Assembly (NCBI GenBank): GCA_964560495.1
Contig: CAZLMM010000029.1
Coordinates: forward strand, 4,065 to 68,064
Direction of reading: 5' to 3'
Origin: UBA5069 sp964560495
Lineage (GTDB): Bacteria > Chloroflexota > Anaerolineae > Caldilineales > Caldilineaceae
DNA length: 64,000 nucleotides
Positions 36,564 through 45,449 of the stretch are shown here, piece after piece. Below the pieces are notes generated by a model. The model was not told the DNA's origin. It did no database searches and worked only from the letters and a program-made list of their open reading frames with translations. Made by a program: the position numbers and the translations under genes. Every line of letters begins with the position of its first letter. Positions within the stretch are counted from its first letter, which is position 1.

Positions 36564-37067
36564 ATGAATCTGAACCGATGGATGTATCGCAATGGTCGCC
36601 CGAACTGGCTGGCTAAGATACTGAACGCAGCTTCGGCGTTTGTCTACGCACGCGGCGTCTCGCCGAACTACCTTGTCACCCTGGAAGTGGTTGGGAGACA
36701 GTCGGGCAAAGTGGTGAGTTTGCCGCTGGTGATGACCGTGGTGGACGGCGAACGCTATCTAGTTTCCATGTTAGGCGAGGGAGTGAACTGGGTGCGCAAC
36801 GTCAAGGCGGCCGGGAACAGGGCGAGGCTGCGCCACGGTGTGGCTGAGGAGGTGGTGCTGGAAGAGGTGGCGATCAGCCGGAGGGCGCCAATTCTCAAGG
36901 CGTATCTGCGCCATGCGCCGGGCGCGCGGGCGCATATTCCAGTCAACATGGATGCTCCGGAGGCTGAATTTGCGGCGGTTGCGGCGGACTATCCGGTGTT
37001 CCAGGTGGTGCAGGCAGTTGCATACCAACGCAGTACGACTGCCAGGAGCGACGTTGAACCATCATAG
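36564..37067 (+). CDS. Deazaflavin-dependent nitroreductase-family protein
   Basis: A 167-aa split-barrel flavin/F420-binding protein. ATG 36564 follows CAGGAGGAGACA. The family pattern is present: LVTLEVVGRQSGKVVSLPLV, ERYLVSMLGEGVNWVRNVKAAG, RARLRHG and the C-terminal YPVFQV. Ddn-type enzymes use F420H2; whether this organism makes F420 cannot be judged from the window. The gene is monocistronic, or the first of a plus-strand series of small oxidoreductase genes. Confidence 0.85.
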   Translation: MNLNRWMYRNGRPNWLAKILNAASAFVYARGVSPNYLVTLEVVGRQSGKVVSLPLVMTVVDGERYLVSMLGEGVNWVRNVKAAGNRARLRHGVAEEVVLEEVAISRRAPILKAYLRHAPGARAHIPVNMDAPEAEFAAVAADYPVFQVVQAVAYQRSTTARSDVEPS

Positions 37068-37216
37068 CGGCCTCTCCCAGGTGGTGGGTATGCCCCCGCT
37101 GGCCGGGTGCGACGGGATAATGCACACAGTACGACCTGGCGCTCAAAACGACGTAAGCGAAAGCAGCATCAAGACCATCGGCTTGCAAGGGCCATGGGCA
37201 GCGGGTGAGGTTCATC

Positions 37217-38038
37217 ATGAGTAGTCGAAAGCCAATCGAGATTGCGCCGGGAGTGCACTGGTATTCTGCTGGCGCCCTGGCGGGCAACATCTACTTTGTG
37301 CAGTCTGCATCGTCCTGGGTGTTGATCGACACCGCCACCGCGGGCAAGGGCAGGCGGATACAGAAAGCCGCCGAGACGCTATTCGGGGTGGGCGCGCGCC
37401 CCGCCGCGATTCTGCTGACGCACTTTCACCCCGATCACGCCGGCTCTGCGCTCGAACTGGCGCGGGCCTGGGAGTGCGCCGTCTATCTCCACCCGGACGA
37501 GATGGAGCTTGCGATCACGCGGAATCTCGCAACCGTGGCGCGCTATGCCAATCCACTCGATCGCGGGATCATCCTCCCGCTGCTGCGCCTGTTTCCGCGA
37601 CGGTGGATCGAGGCGATGATGGAGAGGGAGAGCCTTGCAGGAGTGGCCCGGACGTTTGAGCCAGAGGCGGCCCCTCCAGAGTTGCCCGAGTGGACGAGCA
37701 TCACTACGCCCGGCCACTCTCCTGGGCACACTGCGTTCTTCCGGCGCGACGATCGCGTGCTGATCGCCGGCGACGCCCTGCTGACAGTCGACGCTGGCTC
37801 GATCAGGGGCCTGTTGTCGTGGATCTTGCGTCCCAACAAGCCGCAGGTCTGTGAACCGCCCTGGTATACAAATTGGAACCATAACCAGGCGCTTGATAGT
37901 GTCTGTGCGGTCGTTCGCTTGCAGCCGCAAGTCCTGGCGACCGGGCATGGCCGCCCACTTTCGGGCGATGCGGCCGCAGCCGGCCTACGCGCCTTGATGA
38001 AGGAATCAAGATATGCGAGCGCTCGCATAGAACGGTGA
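37217..38038 (+). CDS. MBL-fold metallo-hydrolase
   Basis: A 273-aa metallo-beta-lactamase-fold hydrolase. Start MSSRKPIEIAPGVHWY follows GTGAGGTTCATC. The zinc-binding signature is LLTHFHPDHAGSALELA (HxHxDH), with further ligands in TTPGHSPGHTAFF (H), LIAGDALLTVDAG (D) and ATGHGRPL (H), giving a complete binuclear site. It resembles glyoxalase II-like and lactonase-like proteins. Substrate is unknown. Confidence 0.9.
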   Translation: MSSRKPIEIAPGVHWYSAGALAGNIYFVQSASSWVLIDTATAGKGRRIQKAAETLFGVGARPAAILLTHFHPDHAGSALELARAWECAVYLHPDEMELAITRNLATVARYANPLDRGIILPLLRLFPRRWIEAMMERESLAGVARTFEPEAAPPELPEWTSITTPGHSPGHTAFFRRDDRVLIAGDALLTVDAGSIRGLLSWILRPNKPQVCEPPWYTNWNHNQALDSVCAVVRLQPQVLATGHGRPLSGDAAAAGLRALMKESRYASARIER

Positions 38039-38120
38039 CGGATCGCCACATGTCCTTGCACTCACAGCAGTGGCCACGCCATCGATCAAGGCGATCATCA
38101 CTGTGGCATCGTTGCGACAG

Positions 38121-38237
38121 GGAGGAAGAGAATGGCAACAGTTTCGATCAATTTCCCGCTAGCCGCTGAAATGGGGAACGTAGACCCGGCAACCATCCAG
38201 GAGGAAGAGAATGGCAACAGTTTCGATCAATTTCCCG
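38121..38237. repeat. 38-bp exact direct repeat duplicating the 5' end of the dienelactone hydrolase gene
   Basis: Positions 38121-38158 and 38200-38237 are identical and 79 bp apart. Each copy holds the Shine-Dalgarno region (GGAGGAAGAG), the ATG and the first nine codons (MATVSINFP). The first copy opens a different, short frame that stops within the true gene, so translation from it would be unproductive. Confidence 0.9.
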
Positions 38238-38942
38238 GGTGGAGAACTCGCCACCTATGTGGCTACCCCTGACGGCGCGGGACCCTGGCCTGGCGTCGTC
38301 GTGATCCACGATGCGCTGGGGATGAGCCAGGACCTGCGCGCCCAGGCCGACTGGCTGGCCAGCGCAGGTTATCTTGCAGCAGCCCCGGACCTGTTCGAAG
38401 GCGGCACCTTGTTCGGCTGTTTGCGCGCAATCATGCGCGACTTCAAGCGTGGCGAAGGACCATTCTTTGATCGGATCGAAGCGGTTCGTCAATGGTTGCT
38501 TCACCATGAGCATGCCAACGGGAAAGTCGGGGTGATCGGCTTCTGCTTTGGCGGAGGCTTCGCGTTGCTGCTTGCACCGCGCAACGAGTTTGACGCTGCC
38601 AGCGTCAACTACGGCGGCCTGCCCAGCAACCCCGAAGAATTCCTTCAACAAGCCTGCCCGATTGTGGCCAGTTACGGCGCCAAGGATCGCACGCTGAAGG
38701 GCGTGGCGGCGCGGCTGGAGAGCATCCTTGCTGCTGCCGGCGTGGATCACGATGTCAAAGAGTATCCGGACACCGATCACGCGTTCATGAACGACCACTC
38801 GCCGGACAGGATACCATGGTTCATCCAGGTGATCGCCTTCGTGTTTGGCGGCGGAGAGTACAACCCAGAATCAACCGCAGATGCCCGCAAGCGGATCGTC
38901 GCCTTTTTCGCAAAGCACCTCAATTCAGACCCAGGGAGATAA
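38211..38942 (+). CDS. Dienelactone hydrolase family protein
   Basis: A 243-aa alpha/beta hydrolase. ATG 38211 follows GGAGGAAGAGA. The N-terminal region WPGVVVIHDALGM, the nucleophile elbow VIGFCFGGGFAL (Cys nucleophile as in DLH), ASYGAKDRTLKG with the catalytic Asp, and YPDTDHAFMND with the catalytic His are all present. The natural substrate is unknown. The stop is 2 nt before the flavodoxin ATG, so the two are co-transcribed. The 5' end is partly duplicated upstream. Confidence 0.92.
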   Translation: MATVSINFPGGELATYVATPDGAGPWPGVVVIHDALGMSQDLRAQADWLASAGYLAAAPDLFEGGTLFGCLRAIMRDFKRGEGPFFDRIEAVRQWLLHHEHANGKVGVIGFCFGGGFALLLAPRNEFDAASVNYGGLPSNPEEFLQQACPIVASYGAKDRTLKGVAARLESILAAAGVDHDVKEYPDTDHAFMNDHSPDRIPWFIQVIAFVFGGGEYNPESTADARKRIVAFFAKHLNSDPGR

Positions 38943-38944
38943 CG

Positions 38945-39457
38945 ATGGCAGATTCAATCTTGATTGCTTATGCGACACGATCCGGTTCCACGCAGGAGGT
39001 CGCCGAAAAGATCGCGGCGACGCTGCGGGAGAGCGGCTTGACGGTGGACGTGAAACCGGTCAAACAAGTGCAGACGCTGGATAGTTACCGAGCAGTTGTG
39101 GTTGGCGCGCCGCTGTATATGTCCAATTGGCTCAAAGAAGCGCGCAACTTCCTGTCACGGCATCGCGCGACACTGACAACGCTGCCGGTGGCCATTTTCG
39201 CCCTTGGCCCGACCGAGGACAAAGAGAAAGATTGGACGGAAACGCGCAAGCAGTTCGACAAGGTGCTGTCTCAGTTCCCCTGGCTGACGCCGGTGGCGGC
39301 CGAGCTGTTCGGCGGCAGGTTCGACCCGGCCAGGCTGACCTTCCCCTATAACCTGATTCCAGGGCTCAAGCGAATGCCGGTGAGCGACATCCGCAATTGG
39401 GACGCCATTCAGACTTGGGCAGAGAACCTCGCCGTGCAGCTTCAAGCCGCACGCTAA
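38945..39457 (+). CDS. Flavodoxin-family protein (HemG/protoporphyrinogen oxidase-like)
   Basis: A 170-aa flavodoxin-like protein with FMN phosphate loop LIAYATRSGSTQEVAEKIA, then VVVGAPLYMSNWLKEARNFL and PVAIFALGPTED, the pattern of the menaquinone-dependent HemG-like flavodoxin group. ATG 38945 is preceded by GGGAGATAACG and follows the hydrolase stop by 2 nt. The physiological electron partner is unknown; medium-chain dehydrogenases follow downstream. Confidence 0.9.
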   Translation: MADSILIAYATRSGSTQEVAEKIAATLRESGLTVDVKPVKQVQTLDSYRAVVVGAPLYMSNWLKEARNFLSRHRATLTTLPVAIFALGPTEDKEKDWTETRKQFDKVLSQFPWLTPVAAELFGGRFDPARLTFPYNLIPGLKRMPVSDIRNWDAIQTWAENLAVQLQAAR

Positions 39458-39517
39458 CAGAGAATCGTCACTGTTCTGCCTGAGTGAAGGGGCGCCTGGA
39501 AGACCGGGAGGCATGCC

Positions 39518-40447
39518 TTGAAAGCAGTTATCTGTACAGCCTATGGGGCGCCGGAGGTTCTTCAACTCCGGGACATCGCAAAACCTGCGCCGAAGAGGAG
39601 CGAGGTGCTGATCAAGATTCATGCAACCGCCGTGACAGCCAGCGACTGCATCGTCCGGGGGTTCAAGCTCTCGCGCTGGTCTCCGACCGGTTTCATGATG
39701 GGGCTGTTGTTAGGGTTCAGGCGGCCGCGCAACCCGATCATTGGGAACATCCTGGCGGGCGAGGTGGAAGCCACAGGCAGAGATGTCTGTCGTTTCCGGG
39801 CAGGCGATCAGGTCTATGGGTTTACCATGTTGCGCTTCGGCGCCTACGCCGAGTACATCTGCCTGCCGGAAACCACCGTGATTGCACCGAAACCGCGCAC
39901 TTTGATTTTTGAGGAAGCGGCTGCCATCCCCTACGGCGGGCTGATCGCACTGCACTACCTGCGGAAAGGAAACGTTCAGAGCGGACAGAAGGTGCTGATC
40001 TACGGAGCTTCCGGCGCCATCGGCTCCGCTGCCGTGCAGCTTGCCAGGTGCTTCGGCGCCCATGTCACTGGGGTGTGCAGCACGGCGAACTTGACATGGG
40101 TGCAAGCGCTGGGCGCTGACAAAGTGATCGATTACACCCAGGAGAACTTCACGGACAGAGAGGAGCGCTACGATTTGATCTTGAACGCCGTTGGTAAGAG
40201 GAAAGTGCAGTTGTCGTGCCAGCAAGCGCTGACCCCTGCGGGACGACACATCACCGTCGACGACGGAAGTCCAGAGATGCGAGTTGAGGGCCTGCTCCTG
40301 CTAAACGAGTTCATCGAGGCGGGTAGGATGAAGCCGGTCATCGACTGTTGTTATCCCCTCGACCAGATCGTCGAGGCTCATCGCTATGTCGATCTGGGAC
40401 ACAAGAAGGGAAATGTCGTGATCACGGTGGTGCGCGCCGGTGAATGA
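39518..40447 (+). CDS. NAD(P)-dependent zinc-independent medium-chain dehydrogenase (paralogue 1)
   Basis: A 309-aa quinone-oxidoreductase-like MDR protein. The start is a TTG at 39518 (reading MKAVICTAYGAPEVLQL) with GGAGGCATGCC before it. Rossmann motif VLIYGASGAIGSAAVQLAR at about residues 160-178, then THDYTQ-type ADKVIDYTQENF, and the C-terminal IVEAHRYVDLGHKKGNVVI. No structural-zinc cysteine cluster is present. Highly similar in layout to the proteins at 43752-44681 and the remnant at 43323-43685. Confidence 0.9.
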   Translation: MKAVICTAYGAPEVLQLRDIAKPAPKRSEVLIKIHATAVTASDCIVRGFKLSRWSPTGFMMGLLLGFRRPRNPIIGNILAGEVEATGRDVCRFRAGDQVYGFTMLRFGAYAEYICLPETTVIAPKPRTLIFEEAAAIPYGGLIALHYLRKGNVQSGQKVLIYGASGAIGSAAVQLARCFGAHVTGVCSTANLTWVQALGADKVIDYTQENFTDREERYDLILNAVGKRKVQLSCQQALTPAGRHITVDDGSPEMRVEGLLLLNEFIEAGRMKPVIDCCYPLDQIVEAHRYVDLGHKKGNVVITVVRAGE

Positions 40448-40532
40448 CAGACCGCATAGTCGCAACTTCACGCTGACACAAACCGTTCAGGGCAGGCCAC
40501 GGCCTCACGCCACGTCAAGGATTGCACTTCGA

Positions 40533-41027
40533 ATGTCGACAGATGCAGCACACAAGCGGTGGTGGCAGGTTTTCGAGGTGATATTTGGTGTGCCTTTTCT
40601 TGTCGGCATTGGCCTGCAGTTGGCTGCGCCTGGCGCGCGCCCCCACGGGTTGTTTGCATTCGTCATCGTTTTGGGAGGCGTTATCCTCGTCGTTCTGGGC
40701 TTGACGTTCATCGTCCTGGCGCGCCGGGAGTTGGCGCGACATGGCCAGCCGACCGACCCCGGACTGCCTACGAGCAAGCTCGTCACAACAGGTGTCTTTT
40801 CGATCTCCAGGAATCCTCTCTATCTTGGCGGCATTTGCCTTCTGGCGGGGATTGCGCTTGTGCTCAATCTCCCGTGGTCATTGCTTTTTCTTATTCCGGC
40901 TACCGTCGGTTGCCACTACCTGCTCATCGCGCCGGAAGAGCGCTACCTCGCCGCCAAGTTCGATCGGGAGTACGCCCAGTATGCGGCCTCAGTTTGCCGG
41001 TGGCTTGGCCGCGTGCGACACGGATGA
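40533..41027 (+). CDS. Isoprenylcysteine carboxyl methyltransferase (ICMT/PEMT)-family membrane protein
   Basis: A 164-aa integral membrane protein with four hydrophobic segments. The C-terminal SAM-binding methyltransferase pattern is visible: LVTTGVFSISRNPLYLGGIC (RNPxY), then YLLIAPEERYLAAKFDREY (PEE...F...Y) and VCRWLGRV. The ATG at 40533 is used; a GTG at 40440 overlapping the previous stop is possible but the added sequence looks non-coding. Substrate is unknown. Confidence 0.85.
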   Translation: MSTDAAHKRWWQVFEVIFGVPFLVGIGLQLAAPGARPHGLFAFVIVLGGVILVVLGLTFIVLARRELARHGQPTDPGLPTSKLVTTGVFSISRNPLYLGGICLLAGIALVLNLPWSLLFLIPATVGCHYLLIAPEERYLAAKFDREYAQYAASVCRWLGRVRHG

Positions 41028-41130
41028 AGGGATCAAGAACAGGTGAGGCCAAGGCAATGTATGGCGGGTGATAACAATGACAGACGTGGGTGAATTGCAC
41101 AACAAAAGGGTGGAGAAGTAGCACAAACGA

Positions 41131-42147
41131 ATGAAGTACAGATCTCTAGTCGCCACCCGGCGCGGCGGCCCCGAGGTGCTGCAAGTCGTCGAGAACGATC
41201 TGCGGCCGCCAGCCAGAGGAGAAGTGCGCATCAAGGTCCTGGCCGCGGCGGTCTCGCGGCCGGACGTGACGGTGCGACGCGGCGAGGCGCTCTACAGCGG
41301 CACGTGGCTGGGGCAGAAGTTCCCCTTCACGCCCGGTTACGCCGTCGTCGGCGACGTGGAGGCCGTGGGCGAGAATGTGCGCGGGGTGGCCGTGGGCGCA
41401 CGCGTCGGCGTGTTGACCGTGATCGGCGGCTACACCGAAGTTCTCTACTGGCGCGCCGACCGCCTGATCCCAGTCCCCGCCACGCTCGATCCGGCGCTGG
41501 CCGTGCCCATCATCCTGAACTATATCGTCGCCTACCAGACCATGCACCGCGTGGCAAAGGCGCGCGCCGGCGAAACCGCGCTCATCATCGGCGCCAGCGG
41601 CGGGATCGGCACGGCGCTGCTGCAACTTGGCCGGCTGGCGGGGCTAGAGCTGTACGCCATCGCCTCGCAGCGCAAACATGCCATCCTGACAGAGTACGGC
41701 GCCACACCCATCGATTACCGCACGCAGGACTTCGCCACCGTGATCCGTGCGGCCGCGCCGGGCGGGCTGGATGTCGTCCTCGACGGGATGATGCGGCTTG
41801 AGGCGATGCGCAGCGCGCTGTCGCTATTGCGGCGCGGCGGACGCATGGTCAGCTTTGGCGAGCCGGCCAGCCGCCGCGAACTGTTCCACATCCTGGGGCT
41901 GGCGCTGCGCACCAAACTGACGCCCAATGGGAAAACCCTGTCTCTGTACGGCACGTCGACCTACTTTCTCTTCGACCAGAAACCTTACCTGGAGGACTGG
42001 GCGACCTTGTTCCAGTGGCTGGCGCAGGGCAAGATCCAGCCGGTGATCGCGGCCCGGTTCCCCATCCTAGAAGCCGCGCAGGCCAACGCGCTGCTCGAAA
42101 GCGGCCAGGTGACAGGGAATGTGGTATTGAGCTCAGATGATGCATGA
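41131..42147 (+). CDS. Zinc-binding-type medium-chain alcohol dehydrogenase/quinone oxidoreductase (paralogue 2)
   Basis: A 338-aa MDR protein, MKYRSLVATRRGGPEVLQVV, with PGYAVVGDVEAVGENVRG, the Rossmann segment ALIIGASGGIGTALLQLGR (about 150-168), and C-terminal FPILEAAQANALLESGQVTG. It is more distant from paralogue 1 than paralogue 3 is. No zinc ligands are clear. The start is an ATG with a weak upstream GTGGAGAAG. Confidence 0.88.
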   Translation: MKYRSLVATRRGGPEVLQVVENDLRPPARGEVRIKVLAAAVSRPDVTVRRGEALYSGTWLGQKFPFTPGYAVVGDVEAVGENVRGVAVGARVGVLTVIGGYTEVLYWRADRLIPVPATLDPALAVPIILNYIVAYQTMHRVAKARAGETALIIGASGGIGTALLQLGRLAGLELYAIASQRKHAILTEYGATPIDYRTQDFATVIRAAAPGGLDVVLDGMMRLEAMRSALSLLRRGGRMVSFGEPASRRELFHILGLALRTKLTPNGKTLSLYGTSTYFLFDQKPYLEDWATLFQWLAQGKIQPVIAARFPILEAAQANALLESGQVTGNVVLSSDDA

Positions 42148-42213
42148 GAATCATCCGACCCACTATCGGCACGCACTACGATGGGGGCATCGAACCAAAA
42201 AGGAAGAACATTC

Positions 42214-42408
42214 ATGAAACTACATTCACAGGCCACCAAAGGACATTTGATGGTTGGCATCGCCCTCATCTTGCTCTCGCTGGGCAGTCTGATTGCCAAT
42301 CTCATCCTGGATGCCGGGGTCCTGCCCTTCTCGATCTTCTTTTTTGGGGTTTGGGGTGGCGTCGAAACCGGGCGCTACCTGGAATCCTGGATGAACAAAA
42401 AGGCATGA
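42214..42408 (+). CDS. Small two-helix membrane protein
   Basis: A 64-aa protein, MKLHSQATKGHLMVGIALIL, with two hydrophobic segments: LMVGIALILLSLGSLIANLI and VLPFSIFFFGVWGGVETG. ATG 42214 follows AAGGAAGAACATTC at good spacing; 33 nt further upstream an in-frame ATG lacks this. No family is recognised. It lies between a dehydrogenase and another membrane protein on the same strand. Confidence 0.6.
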   Translation: MKLHSQATKGHLMVGIALILLSLGSLIANLILDAGVLPFSIFFFGVWGGVETGRYLESWMNKKA

Positions 42409-42530
42409 GAAATTGACCGCCGCTCTTCCTGGACCAGACCGCACAGGCGCGCCGCTGCTTTGAATCCAGGCAAAAACTGGGAAGCGTAGTCATCACGCTG
42501 GAGACGTTACACAAATACAGGGAGAAAACA

Positions 42531-43250
42531 ATGCCCGACGAGATGATTGAAGTCACAGCCCTCGACCCGCGCTACATAACGCTCTACCGTCTTGGCGGCA
42601 TTGCCGGCATACTCAGCGCTGTTTTCATCGTCCTTGCTATCGCCGCTTACTTTGTCTGGCCCTACACAGGCAATACCACTTCCATCGATGCGATCCTCAG
42701 TATCCTGCAAACCGACCGGTTGGGCGGGCTGATCTCGCTCGATGTTTCGATGCTGTTGATTGCGCCGATCACTGTCGTGATGTTTCTGGGCTTGTACGCA
42801 GCCTTACGACGATTAGACGAGTCGATAGCCCTGATTGCCCTGGTCCTGACGCTGCTGGCGGTGGGGTTGGTGATCGTCTGCCGCCCGTTGGTGGAATTGG
42901 TGACGCTCAGCGACCAATATGCCGGCGCGACGGACGCCGTCGCGCAAATGCGCATCCTGGCTGCTGGTGAAGTGCTGCGCACCCAGCTGGATGGCACCGC
43001 CTGGGCAACGCAGACGGTTTTCTTTATGCTTGCTGGGCTTTTGAATAGCTCGCTGATGCTGCGAGCCGGTTTCTTTAGCAAAGCTACTGCCTGGCTCGGC
43101 ATCGTCATCAGCGCGGTTGGGCTGGGATTTTTCCTGCCCACCATTGGCCTGCTTTTTCTGTTTCTCAATACCATCGGCAGCGTTCCCTGGTGTCTCCTCG
43201 TGGCGCGGGATCAGTTCAGAATCGCGCGGGCGGTCTCGAAACCTGCATGA
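42531..43250 (+). CDS. Six-helix membrane protein of unknown function (DUF4386-like)
   Basis: A 239-aa integral membrane protein with about six hydrophobic segments, for example GGIAGILSAVFIVLAIAAYF, LISLDVSMLLIAPITVVMFL, SIALIALVLTLLAVGLVIV and TAWLGIVISAVGLGFFL. The overall spacing and the SKATAWLGI region before the last helices recall DUF4386-type proteins; this is a weak resemblance. ATG 42531 follows CAGGGAGAAAACA. No partner is evident. Confidence 0.65.
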   Translation: MPDEMIEVTALDPRYITLYRLGGIAGILSAVFIVLAIAAYFVWPYTGNTTSIDAILSILQTDRLGGLISLDVSMLLIAPITVVMFLGLYAALRRLDESIALIALVLTLLAVGLVIVCRPLVELVTLSDQYAGATDAVAQMRILAAGEVLRTQLDGTAWATQTVFFMLAGLLNSSLMLRAGFFSKATAWLGIVISAVGLGFFLPTIGLLFLFLNTIGSVPWCLLVARDQFRIARAVSKPA

Positions 43251-43322
43251 ATCGTCGCATTTCTTGCAGGGAACTTGAGGGGCGCTTGAGGTGCACCCCT
43301 ACCATGAATCATTATCTGAACA

Positions 43323-43685
43323 GACGCGGTTATTGACTACACCCAGGAGGATTTCACTCGACGCCGGGAACGCTATGACCTGATTTTCGACGCAGTAGGC
43401 AAACGTTACAGCCAAAAGGTCGCCTATCACAAGGCACTGGCGTCGAACGGGAAGTTCATCTCGGTGGACGATGGCACGCCCCGGTTGGGAATCGAACCTT
43501 TGATGCGGCTCAAAGAACTCGTCAAGGCATGGCATCTCAGGCCGGTCGTTGAGCGGGTCTACTCGCTGGAGCAGATTGTCGAGGCGCACCGCTACGTCGA
43601 AACCGGGCATAAGCGCGGCAATGTCGTCATCGCGCTGGAAGACTCATCCGGGAATTGCTGGCAACCGGCAAACTTGTCCCGGTGA
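43323..43685 (+). pseudogene. C-terminal remnant of a medium-chain dehydrogenase
   Basis: From 43323 the frame reads DAVIDYTQEDFTRRRERYDL, FDAVGKRYSQKVAYHKALAS and IVEAHRYVETGHKRGNVVIA, matching the last 110 residues of paralogue 1 (KVIDYTQENF, IVEAHRYVDLGHKKGNVVI). The N-terminal domain and the Rossmann fingerprint are missing, and there is no start codon at the homology boundary. It is a truncated copy, probably from unequal recombination among the MDR genes. Confidence 0.85.
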
Positions 43686-43746
43686 TTGACCGCACCTGCC
43701 CGCTTCACGAAACCGCCCAGGCTATCGCTTATTTGAAGTTGGAGAT
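43645..43746 (+). pseudogene. Second dehydrogenase C-terminal fragment
   Basis: In another frame, 43645-43746 reads LIRELLATGKLVPVIDRTCP, then HETAQAIAYLKL, the penultimate segment of a different MDR protein (E-L-x-x-x-G-K-L-x-P-V-I-D-R-x-x-P). It begins within the 3' end of the previous remnant and stops at the Shine-Dalgarno of the intact gene at 43752, so three MDR copies are fused head to tail. Confidence 0.7.
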
Positions 43747-43751
43747 GAGTG

Positions 43752-44681
43752 ATGAAAGCAATCGTCTACACCCAATACGGCCCGCCCGAAGTGCTGCAAA
43801 TGGCGGACCTGCCCAAACCCACCCCGCGCCCGAACGAAGTGCTGGTCAAAATCCGCGCCACCACCGTCACCATCGGCGACTGCCGGATGCGCAGTTTTAC
43901 TGTCCCGCCCGAACAATGGCTCTTTGCCCGCCTTTACCTGGGCGTTTTCAGGCCGCGCCGTCGGGTCTTGGGCATGGAACTCGCCGGGGACATCGAAGCG
44001 GTTGGCGCAAACGTGACCCGCTTCAAACCGGGCGACCCTGTTTTTGCCTCCACCTTCGATGCTGATTGGGGCGGCTACGCCGAATACAAATGCTTCGCTG
44101 AAAACGGCACGCTGGCGCCCAAGCCAGCCAACCTGGATTACGGAGAAGCCGCCGCTGCGATTGGGGGCGGGGCGACGGCGTTGCGCTGTTTGCGACAGGC
44201 GAGTATTCGGCCGGGGCAAAAGGTGTTGGTCTATGGCGCGTCCGGCGCAGTGGGAACGAACGCCGTTCAACTGGCGCACAGACTGTTTGGCGCAGAAGTG
44301 ACCGGGGTGTGCAGCGCCGCCAATCTCGACCTGGTGAAATCGCTGGGCGCAGCGCACGTCCTGGACTACACCCGCCAGGATTTCACCCGCCAGGAACAGC
44401 GTTACGCTGTTGTATTTGACGCGGTTGCCAAGTTCCCTGCCGCGCAGGCCCGCCAGGCCCTCAAACCCGGCGGCGTTTACCTGAACGTCCATCGGGATTC
44501 TGACCGCGCCAAACCCGGCCAGACGCGGCTTCAGGAAATCCTGGAACTCAAGGACTTGCTCGAAGCCGGCCATTTCAAGCCGGTCATAGACCGGGTCTAT
44601 GCGCTGGAGCAGATTGTCGAGGCGCACCGCTACGTGGAACAAGGCCACAAGAAAGGCAATGTGGTCATCGTCATTGCCTGA
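43752..44681 (+). CDS. NAD(P)-dependent medium-chain dehydrogenase (paralogue 3)
   Basis: A 309-aa MDR protein, MKAIVYTQYGPPEVLQMADL, with Rossmann segment KVLVYGASGAVGTNAVQLAH, GAAHVLDYTRQDF and C-terminal IVEAHRYVEQGHKKGNVVIV. The ATG at 43752 is 8 nt after TTGGAG; a GTG three bases earlier is the alternative. No zinc-ligand cluster. Closest in the window to paralogue 1. It ends 37 nt before the convergent P450 remnant. Confidence 0.92.
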   Translation: MKAIVYTQYGPPEVLQMADLPKPTPRPNEVLVKIRATTVTIGDCRMRSFTVPPEQWLFARLYLGVFRPRRRVLGMELAGDIEAVGANVTRFKPGDPVFASTFDADWGGYAEYKCFAENGTLAPKPANLDYGEAAAAIGGGATALRCLRQASIRPGQKVLVYGASGAVGTNAVQLAHRLFGAEVTGVCSAANLDLVKSLGAAHVLDYTRQDFTRQEQRYAVVFDAVAKFPAAQARQALKPGGVYLNVHRDSDRAKPGQTRLQEILELKDLLEAGHFKPVIDRVYALEQIVEAHRYVEQGHKKGNVVIVIA

Positions 44682-44717
44682 AGTGACCCCGTTTTTTGGA
44701 GAGAAGAACGAGCAGTG

Positions 44718-45430
44718 TTACTGATTGACGGTGTCGGTTAAGGGCTGCAGTGAGAGGCGGTGATCATGAAAATTCTTGCCCTTGAACGCGAACTCCCCCA
44801 TGCAACGTACGCCATCAGCGGTGAGCGCTTGGCGATTGGTGATGCGGAATTGGATGTCCTCCTGGCCCACCTGGATGGCGGCGCTGATTGCGTCCACCTG
44901 GTCTTCCACCGCAGCGCCAAACATCACCTCAGCGACCACTGCCATGGTCAGGCGCACCATTTCGGCGCTCACGTCCACCGGCTTGTCAGGAGCAGCAGCT
45001 ACCGCCTCGTCCCAGCGCGCCAGCATGCGCACCGCCTGGTCCGTCATCACCTGGCCGAAGGCAGCAATCCGTTGGCGGTGAAAGGCCGGCTGCATGAGGC
45101 GCCGTTGGCGCAGCCACAACTCGCCTTGGGCGTGAAAAGACTGTTGCCGGCGATAGCCCGGATCGGGTCGAAGACCGGTCCCTTGACATAGTTGGTGTGG
45201 TTGTCCTGCAGCACATGCTTGACGCCGTCGGGATGGTACACAGCGTAGATGCGGCGCCCAAAGATGCGCAGTTGAGCCACTTCTCCGTAGGCATGGAGGT
45301 TGCGCAGCAAGAAGCCCAGCCGGTCGGCCTGGAGCTCCCGCACATTGCCCAAGAGGAAGTGGCCTGGGACGACAGGCGGTTCGCGCAGGGTTGGTGGGGT
45401 GGGCTGGGTTTGTGATTGTATGGCTGTCAT
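44718..45430 (-). pseudogene. Truncated, frameshifted cytochrome P450
   Basis: The N-terminal half of a P450 is clear: PPVVPGHFLLGNVRELQADR, FLLRNLHAYGEVAQLRIFG, LQDNHTNYVKGPVFDP, then in another frame LWLRQRRLMQPAFHRQRI (helix C, W-x-x-x-R) and MVRLTMAVVAEVMFG. A one-base loss in the A4 run at 45135-45138 (T4 on the coding strand) explains the frame change. After about 200 residues the sequence diverges; the I-helix, ExxR and haem-binding Cys loop are absent. The original start (ATG 45430) has TAGGAGCC upstream and lies 19 bp after sensor A, so it was the last gene of that operon. Confidence 0.88.
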
Positions 45431-45449
45431 CGTTGGCTCCTATAGTACC

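Noticed and set aside
38131..38270. Short plus-strand ORF from the first copy of the 38-bp repeat
   Set aside because: It duplicates the hydrolase start by repetition and then runs in the wrong frame; not a separate gene.
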